DNA of 64,000 nt from Massariosphaeria phaeospora (lineage: Eukaryota; Ascomycota; Dothideomycetes; Pleosporales): NCBI GenBank assembly GCA_011032825.1, contig JAADJZ010000031.1, positions 124,001-188,000 on the forward strand. Direction: 5' to 3'. The notes beneath the pieces were generated by a model. It was not told where the DNA came from. It saw nothing but the letters and a program-made list of their open reading frames with translations, and did not search any database. Of this stretch, positions 18,566-29,729 are shown in pieces (position 1 is the stretch's first letter; the number at the start of each line of letters is the position of its first letter). A program made the translations under genes and the position numbers.

Positions 18566-20029
18566 GGTCGGTAGTGATGGCAAGCCGACTGGAAGGCCGA
18601 TCTCAACCAGTGGATCTCCGTGAAGGAAAAATGAGAAAAGAGAAGTAAGTCAGCAAGCGCACTAGGTAGCAGTAAGACGCCTAGTTGCCTGTGGAGAGAT
18701 AAGTATCGGGAGGCCAGGCCTTTATACACACGGCACAAGCCGTATGCGCGGCCTCATGCACATGCAAACCTTTGCTGTCTCCATATTCCCTACTCCAATG
18801 AGCAAACCCTCACATTCCGGTGAGGCTAGCCCACAGTATCAAGCCGCAACACTAAGCCTCAGCCGCCGCCCCTGCTCACGAAACGGCCAATCACCATTAC
18901 ACAGCGACTGGAAACTCGTGCGTACAGGAAGCTTGACTCAACTCAAGCACCAAAATCCCGCCCTTGCACTGCCCTGTCAGCCTTGATGCCTCCCAGGCAG
19001 CGAGCGAGCTAGTGCGATGGGACGAGCGGTGCCGTGGGACGAGAGGGTACCCCTCCAGCTCCGCCAAGCAGCACGACCAGTCATCGACCGACTAACGCCG
19101 GCAGCGTCCTAGTGACGGGGAAGTCTTGGTAGCTGCACTGCTGCAGGCCGGCTAGCCGTCAGCCTAGGGGCGATTCGCAGCCTCAAAGGCGGGAAAAGGG
19201 CTCCTGAAGGGGGAAAAGGGCTTTTGCGGAGACACTCCATGGGGGGGTATAGAGATGGGCAAGGCAGCAACATGCGGTCATCAGCCGCGCAGGGGCAGTT
19301 GGGATGGGTAGCTGACGTGGTCGTGGTCGTGGTCGGGGTCGGCGTCGGTAGCAACGAGCTCAGCTGTGTGTGTTGGGCGACAAAATAACGTCACAGGGGG
19401 GTGGGTTTAGCCGAGTGCACCGCCGCATTCCTCACCAGCCACTCTGCGCCACACCCAACAGCTAAAAACAGCAATCGCACAATCGCCCACAATCGCCCAA
19501 ACTCCACACAAACACTCAATGGCATCAACGGGATTCTTCTATTGTTCCACCTGCATAATTGATTGATTGCCAAGTATTCCTTGCGCCAACTGAGCCGTCC
19601 GACCAGATCGCAAAACGTATACTAAGACCTATGCATCCTGCACAAATTCTCCCAATGTACATGTCATCCGGCACAGCCTTCGACACTACAGTTCCATCCC
19701 CTTCCCCCTAACAAGCGCTCGCATCCACAAAGAAAGATCCCAGAAGTGAAGATAAAAAAAAACAGAAAATGGTATACAGAAAACTGGCCCCAACCCACCC
19801 AGTCCAGCCCGACCCGCACGCCACGAACAACAACCAAACCGAGCCGTCATACATATGTACTTGATAAATCGCATAAATGCCCACAGGGGAGATGAGCATG
19901 CTCTCGAAGGGGAGGAAGATGAGTTTTGAGAACGCCGATGCATGCTAAATCGTAAGAAGAAAGCAGGACACGGAGCCATCCATCCATCATCATCAGCGGG
20001 AGGCCTCAGCTCGCGATGAGCCTCGCTCT
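18566..20029. other. Intergenic, no gene supported
   Basis: The region contains the promoter of the AAA ATPase and the 3' end of the DUF1996 gene. A short near-tandem of GGGAAAAGGGCT occurs near 19190-19215. No frame has splice or motif support. Confidence 0.5.
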
Positions 20030-21953
20030 CTACTGGCGTCCCAACAAGCCGTGCTCGCGGTCCCTCCGGAGGTGCTGGTGCCTGTGGTGCGCGTGGCGAC
20101 GCTGCGGGGCGACCACGTTCTCGATGACTGTGACAATCTGCTGCTGGATGACTTCGACGTGGACGACGCCGTCCTGGGTGTAGGTCTTGGTAGAGAGGAT
20201 CTTGCCGGCGTCGGCGGGGGGTGCTTCGCCTGCAGGCGGGGCGGGAGTCGGTGCGGGTGCAGCGGGCGCTACTGCTTGGGAGCTGCTGCTGGCGCTGGGG
20301 GCGGCCGCCTCTGCGGCGACGTCCTTGACCTCGGCGACGGCCTCTGCGACCACGGGCTCCGGTGTGGGGGTGGGCGTGGCAGCGGCAATTTCGATGTCCT
20401 TGGCGATGGACATCTCGGCGTTGGCGTGAGACAGCCCGCCGCCAAACTTGTCCGTGACAACGGTCTCGGCTTTCTCAAAGGACGCGGAAGGAACCAAGGG
20501 TTGCTCGGTTACGGCAGGAGGAGCGGGGGTTGGATCGGGCTTCTCGCCGTCGCCGGGAATGAGCGAAGAGGCGTACTCGGGACCAAGCTGGACGGGGACC
20601 TTGCCGCAGAGTTGATCAGCTGGGCCATCGCAATTGTCGTCCTTGAGCTCCTCAGGAACCTCGAATTTGCACTTGGCTGCCTCCTCCATACTTTGCATAT
20701 GGGGCTGGAAAACCCCGCAGTCCTTCAAATTACCGGAGGGGTTAGTGCACGTGTCGATGGCGCCCTGAAGGAAAGTCTTATCCCAGCCGTTCATGAAATC
20801 GCCGTGGTAGCCATAGCCTGTTGAATTTTAGTACCAAGAACTGCTACGCGTATTGCAATCAACATACCAGTTGGGTCGCCGTTGGAAAAGGTAAAGTAGC
20901 CTGGCAAGCCCTTGAAGACTTCGGTAGCCCAGATAGTCTCGAAGAAGAGCGATGGAACTCGAGTCTCGAAGCCTTCCGGGCACTTCCCACCGTCGATGAG
21001 CGTAGGGTACCTCATGTGGTCGCGATGGTTGTCAGTGTCTGCGTTCTTGCCATCCCAGCACGAGGGGAAGAAGATCTCAGCGCGAATGCCGTTCTTGCAG
21101 TTCGTCTCCAAGTAATCCTTGTCAGGGAGGAAATGGCGACCCCTGGAGGCCTCGTTTGGCCTGCCCGAAAAGTAGTCCAAGCAGTTCATGCCAATGGACT
21201 TCTGCCCCAGCGCGTGCTCCGTCAGATCATCCTTGCCCCACGCAGAGGTCGGTGGATCTGGGACAACTCCGGTGAAGTTACGCAGCCGGGTGTCTCCAGC
21301 CAGCATCTGGAAACCTTCAGGGAACGCCTTGAGGTTATCTCCTAAGAGCAGATAGTAGGCAAGCATGCCACCCATCTGCGGTACAATCTGGGTCGTGCCA
21401 TTCGCGTGCATGAAGTTCATGGCAGGTGTCCTGGATTGTCAGCATAACAGCAACCATGTGACTAAGAGCAGACCTACCAGTAAGCCGACTTGTCCTCTTT
21501 GACAAGGCACGACGAGCACTTTGAGTCCCTGAGTTTCTTATAGTCCGCATCCTTGCTGAAGCCTGCAGCAAGAGTTAGCGAGGGTGTTCTTAGCCATGAA
21601 ACGGTTCCTGCTTCATGTGCTACCAAGCATTCACGGAACACGCAGTGACAGCGCAACTGACACCCAAATATTAAGGCATGGTTCTCGAAAAGCTGGGGTC
21701 GCTAGGATCATGCCAGAGCAGTCGATAGGTCCGTCGCATGTCCACCCAGATGCGTGCAGATTGACAAACGTGGGAGCTGTTACTTACCACTTCCACCATG
21801 GATAGCATGGCTGTGAGTTGCGATCTGGCCCGGGTAGACGAGGGGATCGAGACGGGCAAGGCCTGAGCGGGAAGTGCATTCCATGCGCCAGAAGGCGTCG
21901 GCCGTTCCGGACAGGAGAGCGACGGTCGTCGAGAGAGCGACAACAGACTTCAT
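20030..21953 (-). CDS. Secreted DUF1996-domain protein
   Basis: Four exons (21953-21788, 21562-21478, 21430-20868, 20817-20030) splice in frame to 533 residues. Introns are 225, 47 and 50 nt with consensus borders. A signal peptide (MKSVVALSTTVALLSGTADA) is followed by FWRMECTSRSGLARLDPLVYPGQIATHSHAIHGGSGFS. That is the conserved start of DUF1996 proteins, rebuilt only after splicing exons 1 and 2. The domain continues through SAYWTPAMNF, GYFTFSNGDPTGYGYHGDFMNGWD and ends with paired Cys. The last 150 residues are a Pro/Ala/Thr-rich tail. DUF1996 proteins are fungal, extracellular and of unknown biochemical role. The conserved His, Asp and Cys residues could bind metal or form disulfides, which is inference. 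Confidence 0.9.
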
Positions 21954-24467
21954 GATGAAGAGGCTGGATTTCGAAAGAGTGTAGAGGTGTAGACTGGTGT
22001 AGAGGGTGCAGTAGGGCTGCTATATGTACCGTCCGTGAGGGCCGCTACTTTGGGTCGAATGCGATGGTTTGATGCTGTATTCACACACTCGAGCGATCGA
22101 GCAAATGTGCGATGTGCGACTGGCGATATAGCGTGGGCGTTTGGTGGACGTGAATGTAAGTAATGCGATTCGATCGGAGCGTGGTTTGTCGGAGGGGTCT
22201 TCTTTCACAGCCGCCAGGACTTGTAATTGTCGCAGTCAAAGATGGTGTACACGGAAAGGAGCGTGGGAGTTCAGAGCTAGAGCTGAACAGGACCGGACGG
22301 TAGAGAGTGACGAGCAAAAGAATGACAGTACGGCAAGGAGCAAAGGGAAGGGAGGAGAGGGGCGAAGAGAGCGAATATAGAGGCAGCCGAACTCCGGTAG
22401 TGTTCAGTAGGCTAGTGGAGATGAAGGAATGCTCTGTTTAAAGATTTGAAACGTGATTAGCCTGCACCCTGGGATGCGCTCCTGTTGGTGAAGTGGACAG
22501 GGCACAGGGAGCAGGCTAGGGCGCAAGCAGCCAGCTGAAACGCCACGGCAAGGGGTCGCTGCCGGCCTTGGCAGGGCTCTCATGCAATGCAGCCTTGCCG
22601 TTGACGATGCGTCTCGTCTCGGGCGAGGCGCAAGATGCGAGGTGGATGCGGAGGCGGCGTGGTGTGGTGTCGAGGTGGTGAATGATGTACATGTGTTTCT
22701 CCGCACCACTCAGTCGACCCTTCCCACCCACAACAGCGAAAACACGAACACCTTTCACATACCGCGCCGCAACATTCACCGCAATGCATGCCCGACCAGT
22801 GACCTCACGAGTCAAACCGCGATCGCCGGCGGTATCCACCCTTCGCGGCAGGTACCCGGCGCCTTCTGGGGGTGATCCTCTGTGCGCGCTGCACCGCAAT
22901 CTCCAGGGCGCCCCAAAACAATTATCATCGACACGGCGACGACATCATACCAAGCACCATCCCAGATTCCAATCAGGGCCCCTATTGCGGCGGGCCACCG
23001 TCCGGTCCCCGACGCTGTTTGATAAACCCTTCTATACCGAGAGGAGAGGCTGGTGGGGTTCCGAGTACGACTGTCCCCTCCTCTCCGTCTATGGCGCTTG
23101 GGTTACAAAGGTACGTAGGCTGGGAGCGAGTACTCCGTACGTGCCGTGCTCTGTATCGTCATGCGAATCGCAACATGAGATTGTCGTCCTCCACGGCAGC
23201 AATGCAAGTTGCCGCCCAGCAGGCCGCCTGAACAGTAAGAACTTACGCATCCACGACATGCACCGCACAGCAACGCCCTTCACCGCCCCATCTCCGAATC
23301 ACCCCAACCTCGCCGCCGATCTAGGCCAGCACCAGCAGGTCGTCATCAACGCACAGCCCCGTAAGCGCCGCGCCCGCGTGCTTACCACGGGGCCGCCTAT
23401 CGATAGCCAGACGCGCCGCCCTGTGCAATTACCTCTGCAGCCAACCACTGCCTTTCACTGCGCACACCCGATTTAGCACTGCCGGTGCTCGCGAGTCGTC
23501 ACACCCCGGCCACCTAGAGCCAGCGCACCTGTAAGACCTCACAACATGGCCATTCTTGCAGCCGTTTGAGACGGCTGAACACAGGTCTCACGGCACGATA
23601 ACTCTGCGGATGGCTTGCTCGAGCTGAGTCGAGTTCAGCGGCAAGGCATCTCTGTGTACAGCGGCGGCTACCCCGAACCCGAACAGCAAGCACCTCACCA
23701 CGAAAATCTGGGATAGAGTGCGGACTTTCCTTTCCCTCCCTTCCTTCCTTCCTTCCTGTCCTGCCAGAAGCTGCCGCGCACCCAATCACCGACACCCAGC
23801 TTCATAGCATTGTCTACGTCGCACGGGAAGCGAAAATTGGCCTCGGTCCACAATGTCCGGGCGTCTTTTCTACGGAGATTTCGCACGGTTGCGAGCTTTG
23901 TACAATACCGAGCGCGAGGGATTGCTTGCCGCACCCCCACCCCACCGTAGTATATCTGGCTGTTCGAGCGCGAGAGTGGGCAAAACGAAACGCGCTCACG
24001 GCGCGGAGCCTTCCTCCATCGGCAAGATCTGTCACTGTTTGTTATATAGATACTTCCCCTTCGTAGGAGGAGGGCGACATGGTAGCGAATACGTGGACCT
24101 ACCAACCGACTTTCGCCGGCCATGCGACACGCCTCGCAAGCACTACATTATCTCGCGTTGCAAGCAAGACTACACCACTAACTATAGTAGCTCTTAGTGA
24201 TCTCTGTCTAGGTACTCCCTCCTGATCCATTTGCGGCTCTTATTCTAGTGGGAAGGCTTGTCACGGGTAGCTCTCGCCTCGCCTCGCCTAAAATCAGTCT
24301 AGCGCGAAGGCGCATTCACGAACCGTGCCGCACCGCACCGCAGCAACATCACTCACCACGCCTCCTCCTTCCAAGGATAAAAGTTTGCGCGAATGCTCAA
24401 GGGGAGCCTCATTTGTATGCCTCCTTCGTAGAACAACTCCATCCCGCAACGTAGGCCACTCTCCACA
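21954..24467. other. Intergenic, 2.5 kb
   Basis: Long overlapping frames occur (for example 264 codons at 22682-23476 plus), but their composition is irregular, they lack motifs, and both strands are equally open, as happens in GC-rich non-coding DNA. A (CTTC)n run lies near 23739-23757. Confidence 0.5.
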
Positions 24468-25028
24468 ATGGTCCTCTTCCTCTCCCGACTACGGCCCGTA
24501 GCGCTTCTTTCACTCACCATCCTCATTCCCAACACGCTATCCACCACATATGCACCAACCTTCGAGCAACAAGTGCTGGCCGCCGCCGCCGCCTCGACCC
24601 CGTCACAATCCCAAGAACCCCCCTACAAAGCCCCGCTGCGATACAGTGATGGCTCGTTTGGCGAGGTCATCAAGGGGCGGTACATCGTCCAGCTATCTCC
24701 AGGTTTTTCGTTCGAAGACCATTGCCGCAATATCGGACGGGATATGGACGAATACGACGTCACTGTCCCCAAGCGTGTGTCTATGTACATATGTAGGGGT
24801 GTTGACGATGCGGTCCTGGATGCTATTAGAGCGGATACGGGCGTTAAGGAAGTTTTCTGTGTGACTACGAAAGAGGCAAGTCTTGATGAGCCTGTGAGGA
24901 CGTACGCGCAGGACCTGCTACTTCGCCTCGCTCGGTGGCTGGGGGTTGCGTGGTGTGGTGCGAGTAGTGTAGCAGGTAAACTCGTGATCAGGTTAAGTTT
25001 GCGCATATGGGGAGAACTGATGTACTAA
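24468..25028 (+). CDS. Small secreted protein with inhibitor I9-like domain
   Basis: The frame encodes 186 residues. Residues 1-25 (MVLFLSRLRPVALLSLTILIPNTLS) look like a signal peptide. Residues about 60-135 read GRYIVQLSPGFSFEDHC, then VSMYICRGVDDAVLDAIRADTGVKEVF. That is the beta-alpha-beta-beta-alpha-beta pattern of the subtilase propeptide/inhibitor I9 fold (start: strand with YIV-L, end: V-x-x-V-x-x-V/F). No subtilase domain follows, so this is a stand-alone inhibitor-like protein. The last 45 residues include a hydrophobic stretch of uncertain meaning. It may inhibit a serine protease in the secretory path or outside the cell. That role is inferred from fold resemblance only. Confidence 0.68.
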   Translation: MVLFLSRLRPVALLSLTILIPNTLSTTYAPTFEQQVLAAAAASTPSQSQEPPYKAPLRYSDGSFGEVIKGRYIVQLSPGFSFEDHCRNIGRDMDEYDVTVPKRVSMYICRGVDDAVLDAIRADTGVKEVFCVTTKEASLDEPVRTYAQDLLLRLARWLGVAWCGASSVAGKLVIRLSLRIWGELMY

Positions 25029-26151
25029 TGATCACGGACCAGGCCAAACTGCGCTATTAGGAAACATGCAATAGTTGAAAAAGCGTACAGTACAATATTG
25101 CACTGCACTGCACACCTAACCTAATCCATTTTAATATAGGTACCAGGTCCCTAGGACACAGAGGTACTCTAGTATCCAACACGCTTGCGCAAAAACGCCC
25201 CAAGGACACTATACGACCTAGCTCTAGGTACGACGAGCACGAGCACGTAACAGCGACACCACGCTTCCCTCTTAGCGCGGCTATGCAGCATGAGAGCACA
25301 CCATATCACATAGTCATCCGACAGGTCCCTTTGCTTGCTTTGCTGCGCATGTAGGTATGAGTATCCAATGCCATAGTAGGTAGAACGAGTCTGCAAAAGC
25401 CTGATGCTGGATTTGGAAAGAGGTGTGCCGTCTACGGGCAGGTAACGGTATTAGTATGCATAGGTACACGTGTTGGTTGCTATGCACATCCAAGCTTCTT
25501 ATTCCCTACAAACGTCTTTAATTCAAACGAGACAACTTTAGTGTAGGTAGCATGTCTGTCTACGGCGAACTCGATCTCCTTTTAAAGAAAGGGGTAAGTA
25601 AAGTGCTATGGTCTGCAGGTGCTTGCTTAGACGGACTGTATATAGATTGTGTCTGTGTTTGTACCACATCTACATCTACACTTGTCCTATTCTTACTTCT
25701 CTCCTATCTTCTACTCCCTGTCCTCTCTTCTCCTCTCCTCTAATCTCCTCTAGATTTTAAAACCCCGTCTAGACTCCATACACGCACACCTCTCATACTC
25801 ATATTCCCAACCCCCCTCCCCAATCACTCCCTATGCACCCTATACACTCGCCCTACCTACTCCACACCGCCCCAAAGTCCGTCCGTCCCTTCCTCCCTTC
25901 CTTCCCTCCGTCCTTCCTAGACCTCCACTCCAACTCCAACATGCAACCTTCCCCATCTGCAACACCGTTGAGCCAACTAAACTAAGCCGCACCAAGCTGA
26001 ACCGTGCCGCGCCGCCCCGCGCTCCTACAGTAAACAACGGCTTCTTGCTCTTCTCTATCTCTTTCCTCTTATTTTCCCTTTCTTTCTCCTTCTTCTTGTC
26101 CTTCCATCCTTTACTCTACTGTCCTTAAATCTCGAATCCCTGCCAACTATT

Positions 26152-26163
26152 GAAAGAAAAGAA

Positions 26164-26199
<36 letters not shown>

Positions 26200-26215
26200 A
26201 AGAAAGGAAGAAAGA
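26152..26215. repeat. Microsatellite (GAAA)n
   Basis: About 15 near-perfect GAAA/AAAG units with a few substitutions lie here, within non-coding DNA. Confidence 0.9.
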
Positions 26216-27033
26216 TACAGCTGCTGCGAACTACAGATACGACACGATACGCAGGTGCGTTGCATGTACATACGTACGCGAAAAGAAAAAAAGTATGCAT
26301 GTAACCGTACTGCTTTCGTTTATTCAGTTTATTTAGTTTAGTTCAGTTCTTTTCTGTTCCGTCGTTGGTGAACCAAATCAACCCAATTTCATTCCAACCC
26401 AATTAAATCAAATCAAACTAAAACAAACCAAACTAGGCTGGCATAGCACAGCATAGCATACAAACGAGCTTGAAGTTGAAATGCAGTGCCGTGCATCGCA
26501 TTGCATTAAAACAGCCCAAATCACCTCACCTTATCTCAACTCTGCCTTATTCCTTCCCCTCTCTGTTTTCCTCTTCTCCCCTCTTTCCCCCTCTCTTCTC
26601 TTTCCTCTCTTCTCTCTATCCTCTCCTAGCCACCCACTCAATAGTACATATCACACATCATATACTCTACTCATCTCATCTCCGCCGCATCCTGCCCATC
26701 CCATATCATCTCATCTCCCCTCATCTCATGTCCTCGACCTTTCATTTCATTTCATTTCCTGAACAAGCCCATCCATCCATCTATGCATGCGCACATGCAA
26801 AACAAACACCCGCATATAGTAGGCAGGTAATTGGTTCGTTGGTTAGGTAGGTATTTAGATCTGGTGTATCCAACACCGACGCACCCACGCCGCGCTATCC
26901 AAAAACGAAACGCAATCCTCCTCCTCCTCTTCACAAAACATAGATATGTAGCAGCACCGAGATATCTAGATAACCACCCCACCCTACGCACCCTAAAATC
27001 TAATCTAATCTACCCCGTATCCAAACCCCATAC

Positions 27034-27057
27034 CAACACAACACAACACAACACAAC
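27034..27057. repeat. Short (AACAC)n tandem repeat
   Basis: Four to five units of ACAAC/AACAC occur directly before the 3' end of the LCCL gene. Confidence 0.8.
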
Positions 27058-27148
27058 CCGCGCCGCACCGAACCGAACCCAACCGAGCCGAACCGCCCCA
27101 ACCGAGCCGCTTCCTCCGCAAATCCAGGTAGACTAGGTAGGCAATCCA

Positions 27149-29110
27149 CTACGACGGCCCGCTCTCCATTTCCGTCCACCCGCCCTCGCTCCCCCAAACC
27201 CCCGCTTTCGTATAATCCCCCCTCCCATTCCCGCTCATATACGCAAAGCGAAAGTACTCAGGCACACCTTGCATATGCCTCACCCACTCAAACTGCACGA
27301 CGCCCGCGTCCTCGTACCCGCGAAAGCGCTCGACATCGTTGACGAGCACGCTCAGCCCGTCGTAGTGTTTGGGGAACGGCAGCGGCCACTCGAACGTGAT
27401 GTTCGGCAGCAGGCGCGTGCCGACGTTGCTGTGGATGATGGGCGCGACGACGAGCGGCAGCAGCGAGCCGAGCTGGGCGTCGCCGCGCAGCTCGGCGGGC
27501 GTCTGCAGGATGCTATCGAAGCCCCAGCGCGCGATGCCGTTGATGAAGAGGCCGACGAGGATGCCCTGGAACAACAGGCTGGGCCGGTTCTGCATGGCCG
27601 TGCCGGGCGCGAGCAGCAGGCCCAGGATGTAGTGGTGGATGCGCACGTTCATTTTCGGGACCGCGACGAGCGCGAGGATGGTCGTGACGAAGATGCCGTA
27701 GATGGCGAGGTAGCGCGGCAGGCGGCCTTCGACGCGCAGAGCCCAGGCTTGGCCGATGGCGATGCAGACTAGGGTTAGCACGATGATGATGAGGGCGGGC
27801 ACGGCGCCCGGCTGCTGCTGGATGTCGTGGGGCGTGAGGCGCTGGATGGGGATCTTATCGAAGGTGTAGTTGTTAAGCGCGCCGACCCAGCAGCCGCCTA
27901 GCCAGAGCACCGTCTTCTCGATTTGGGCATGCAGACCTTGCTGCTGGCGCTTGACGCAGAACTTGTACACGGCGTACATGCAGAAGCTGGCGGGTAGGAA
28001 CCGGCCAAGAGCGATACTAACGATGGCATAGTAGTCGGTGAGATTGGGCGGATCGGAGGCGAGAGCCACGTGGAAGAATATGCCTACGAATGCCGAGGGA
28101 AAGAAGACGGCTGGCGATGTGGTAAATAAGGAGAGCAGGATTGTAAATGTGAGAGACACTGCGAGAAGAGGCCATCGGAGGTCACGGCATTTGGAGGCAG
28201 TGCCGGGGAGGAAGGTGAAGGACCTGGGGAAGTATGAATCGAAACCAATGCTCGTGATGTGCCCTCCCTTTTTGACGCTTGGAAAGCCACTCTTCTCACC
28301 GACGAGTGATAGTACACCACAGCCACCAGATTGGTCGTTGATGAAGCCGGCATGGATGGCAGACCCGCAGATGAACGAGTCACCGCGGTAGTACGTGTTT
28401 TCCAACGTCTCTTCTGCGTCGGTAGGACCGCCAATAACAAGAGGCCGGTAGTTTATTTCCTGCTTCCCCACAGCATGCGGGTTGAGTACCTCGATGCGCT
28501 TGCAATTGGCAGGGCAGCGGAAGGCCATGGTGCTGTTCTCGAACGGGCGGCACAGGTCGCCGTTGATGCCACAGCCATTTCCATCGTTCCTGTTCCTTAT
28601 CAGAAGCTCGTCCATGAATTCAGCGCATAGCCGTGATGCTTACCAGAACCTGTCGGTACATCGAATGCGCACCGGCGACCCGTGGCCGGGAATGTCGGCA
28701 GCAAACGCCGACCGATGTAGAACCAGGCCAAATGACAGGAACCAGCAGAAGTAGAAGAATATCAACAGCGTGATCTTATGCTTGCGCTTGGGGAAATAGT
28801 TGTTTAGGAATTGGATGGGCGCAGTCTGCACGCGCGGGAAGAACGGATGGATCTTCCACGGCCGGGGAGGCTGCGGCCCTTCGACCCAGACCACCGTGGC
28901 TCTCCAAGCACGTTGTAACCGCGGCGGGACGTATTTGTTGGGGTAGTAGGGTTCTTGCGCCGAGTAGTATTCCTCGTCGGAGGTATCGGGACTGTTTATG
29001 AGGATGGCATCGGAGGCGGCGGAATGGTCGGAATGGAGGCTGGCGTTGTCGCTGTCGCGGTAGGCTTGCGGAGGGGCGCCCTCGTCGTCGGCATGATCGC
29101 CCAGCGGCAT
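27149..29110 (-). CDS. LCCL-domain multi-pass membrane protein
   Basis: Two exons (29110-28644 and 28595-27149, intron 48 nt) give 637 residues. The N-terminal 90 residues are acidic and cytosolic-looking, with a conserved VPPRLQRAW segment, then one membrane helix (ITLLIFFYFCWFLSFGLVL). After the splice comes the Cys-rich LCCL domain (GCGINGDLCRPFEN, FRCPANCK, YRGDSFICGSAIHAG, GGCGVL), which should face the lumen or outside. About eight further hydrophobic helices follow, and then a soluble C-terminal segment. This layout is the fungal LCCL membrane-protein family, whose function is not established. The frame stays open upstream of the chosen Met with protein-like sequence (RATSHHELDDIQEM), so the real start may lie in an additional 5' exon. 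Confidence 0.87.
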
Positions 29111-29729
29111 CTCCTGGATGTCGTCGAGCTCGTGGTGCGAGGTTGCGCGGGACAGGTTGGCGGTCTGGACGTGCGAGGGAGGATTGCGGTGTGAGCTCGC
29201 GGGGACTGGAGATGGCGGAAATATGCACTGTAGCGTATGCTGGATGAAGAAGAACGACGCGGCTATGTATAGAGGGGGTCCAAGTATGTATGAAGCTGAG
29301 TTGTTGGATGTGAGACGTGGACGTGGAGGGCCCTGGATGCCTCACTAACCGCGGATGCGGCATCAGCACCTCCGCAGCTCAGCCCGGCAGCAGTGGGCAG
29401 TGGGCACATGCACAAAGGACGGCAGCCACGACGCCGCCCGGACACGTCGTCACGTGGCCGCGTCTTCACCTGCAGCCCTCGCGCACACAGGTTGTCGGCA
29501 TCCCGTCGAAGGCTGGGCGGCCATGCCGTGTTGGCTTGTGTCGTCATGGATGCCGCATTTCTAATCAAAGGGCCGCCTTATCGTGCATCCTTATCGATAG
29601 ACAATGCACCCTGCCGGACAGCCACTCCAGTACATAGCCAACTGTTGGTTAGATATTTCGCAATTGCTGCGCTCAATGTTGCCATAGTCGGTGCCGAGCA
29701 TCCAACAATCCATAGCTCGAACCCACACC
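29111..29729. promoter_or_regulatory. Divergent promoter region, LCCL and aminotransferase genes
   Basis: The two genes are transcribed away from each other across 619 bp. The left third may contain missing 5' coding sequence of the LCCL gene. No distinct box elements are clear to me. Confidence 0.45.

Larger units (their letters stand above)
25029..27148. other. Repeat-rich intergenic, 2.1 kb
   Basis: No gene is supported. The stretch is full of simple sequence: C/T-rich tracts at 25680-25750 and 26540-26760, the GAAA array, and (AACAC)n near 27034-27057. Frames such as the Ser/Pro/Phe-rich ones near 26480-26850 are translations of these tracts. Confidence 0.6.

Noticed and set aside
22682..23476. 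264-codon plus-strand frame
   Set aside because: Irregular composition, no motif, equally long frames on the other strand, and no splice or promoter signals. It looks like chance openness in GC-rich DNA.
26470..26850. Ser/Pro/Phe-rich frames
   Set aside because: They translate long C/T-rich simple sequence without start context or conservation clues.
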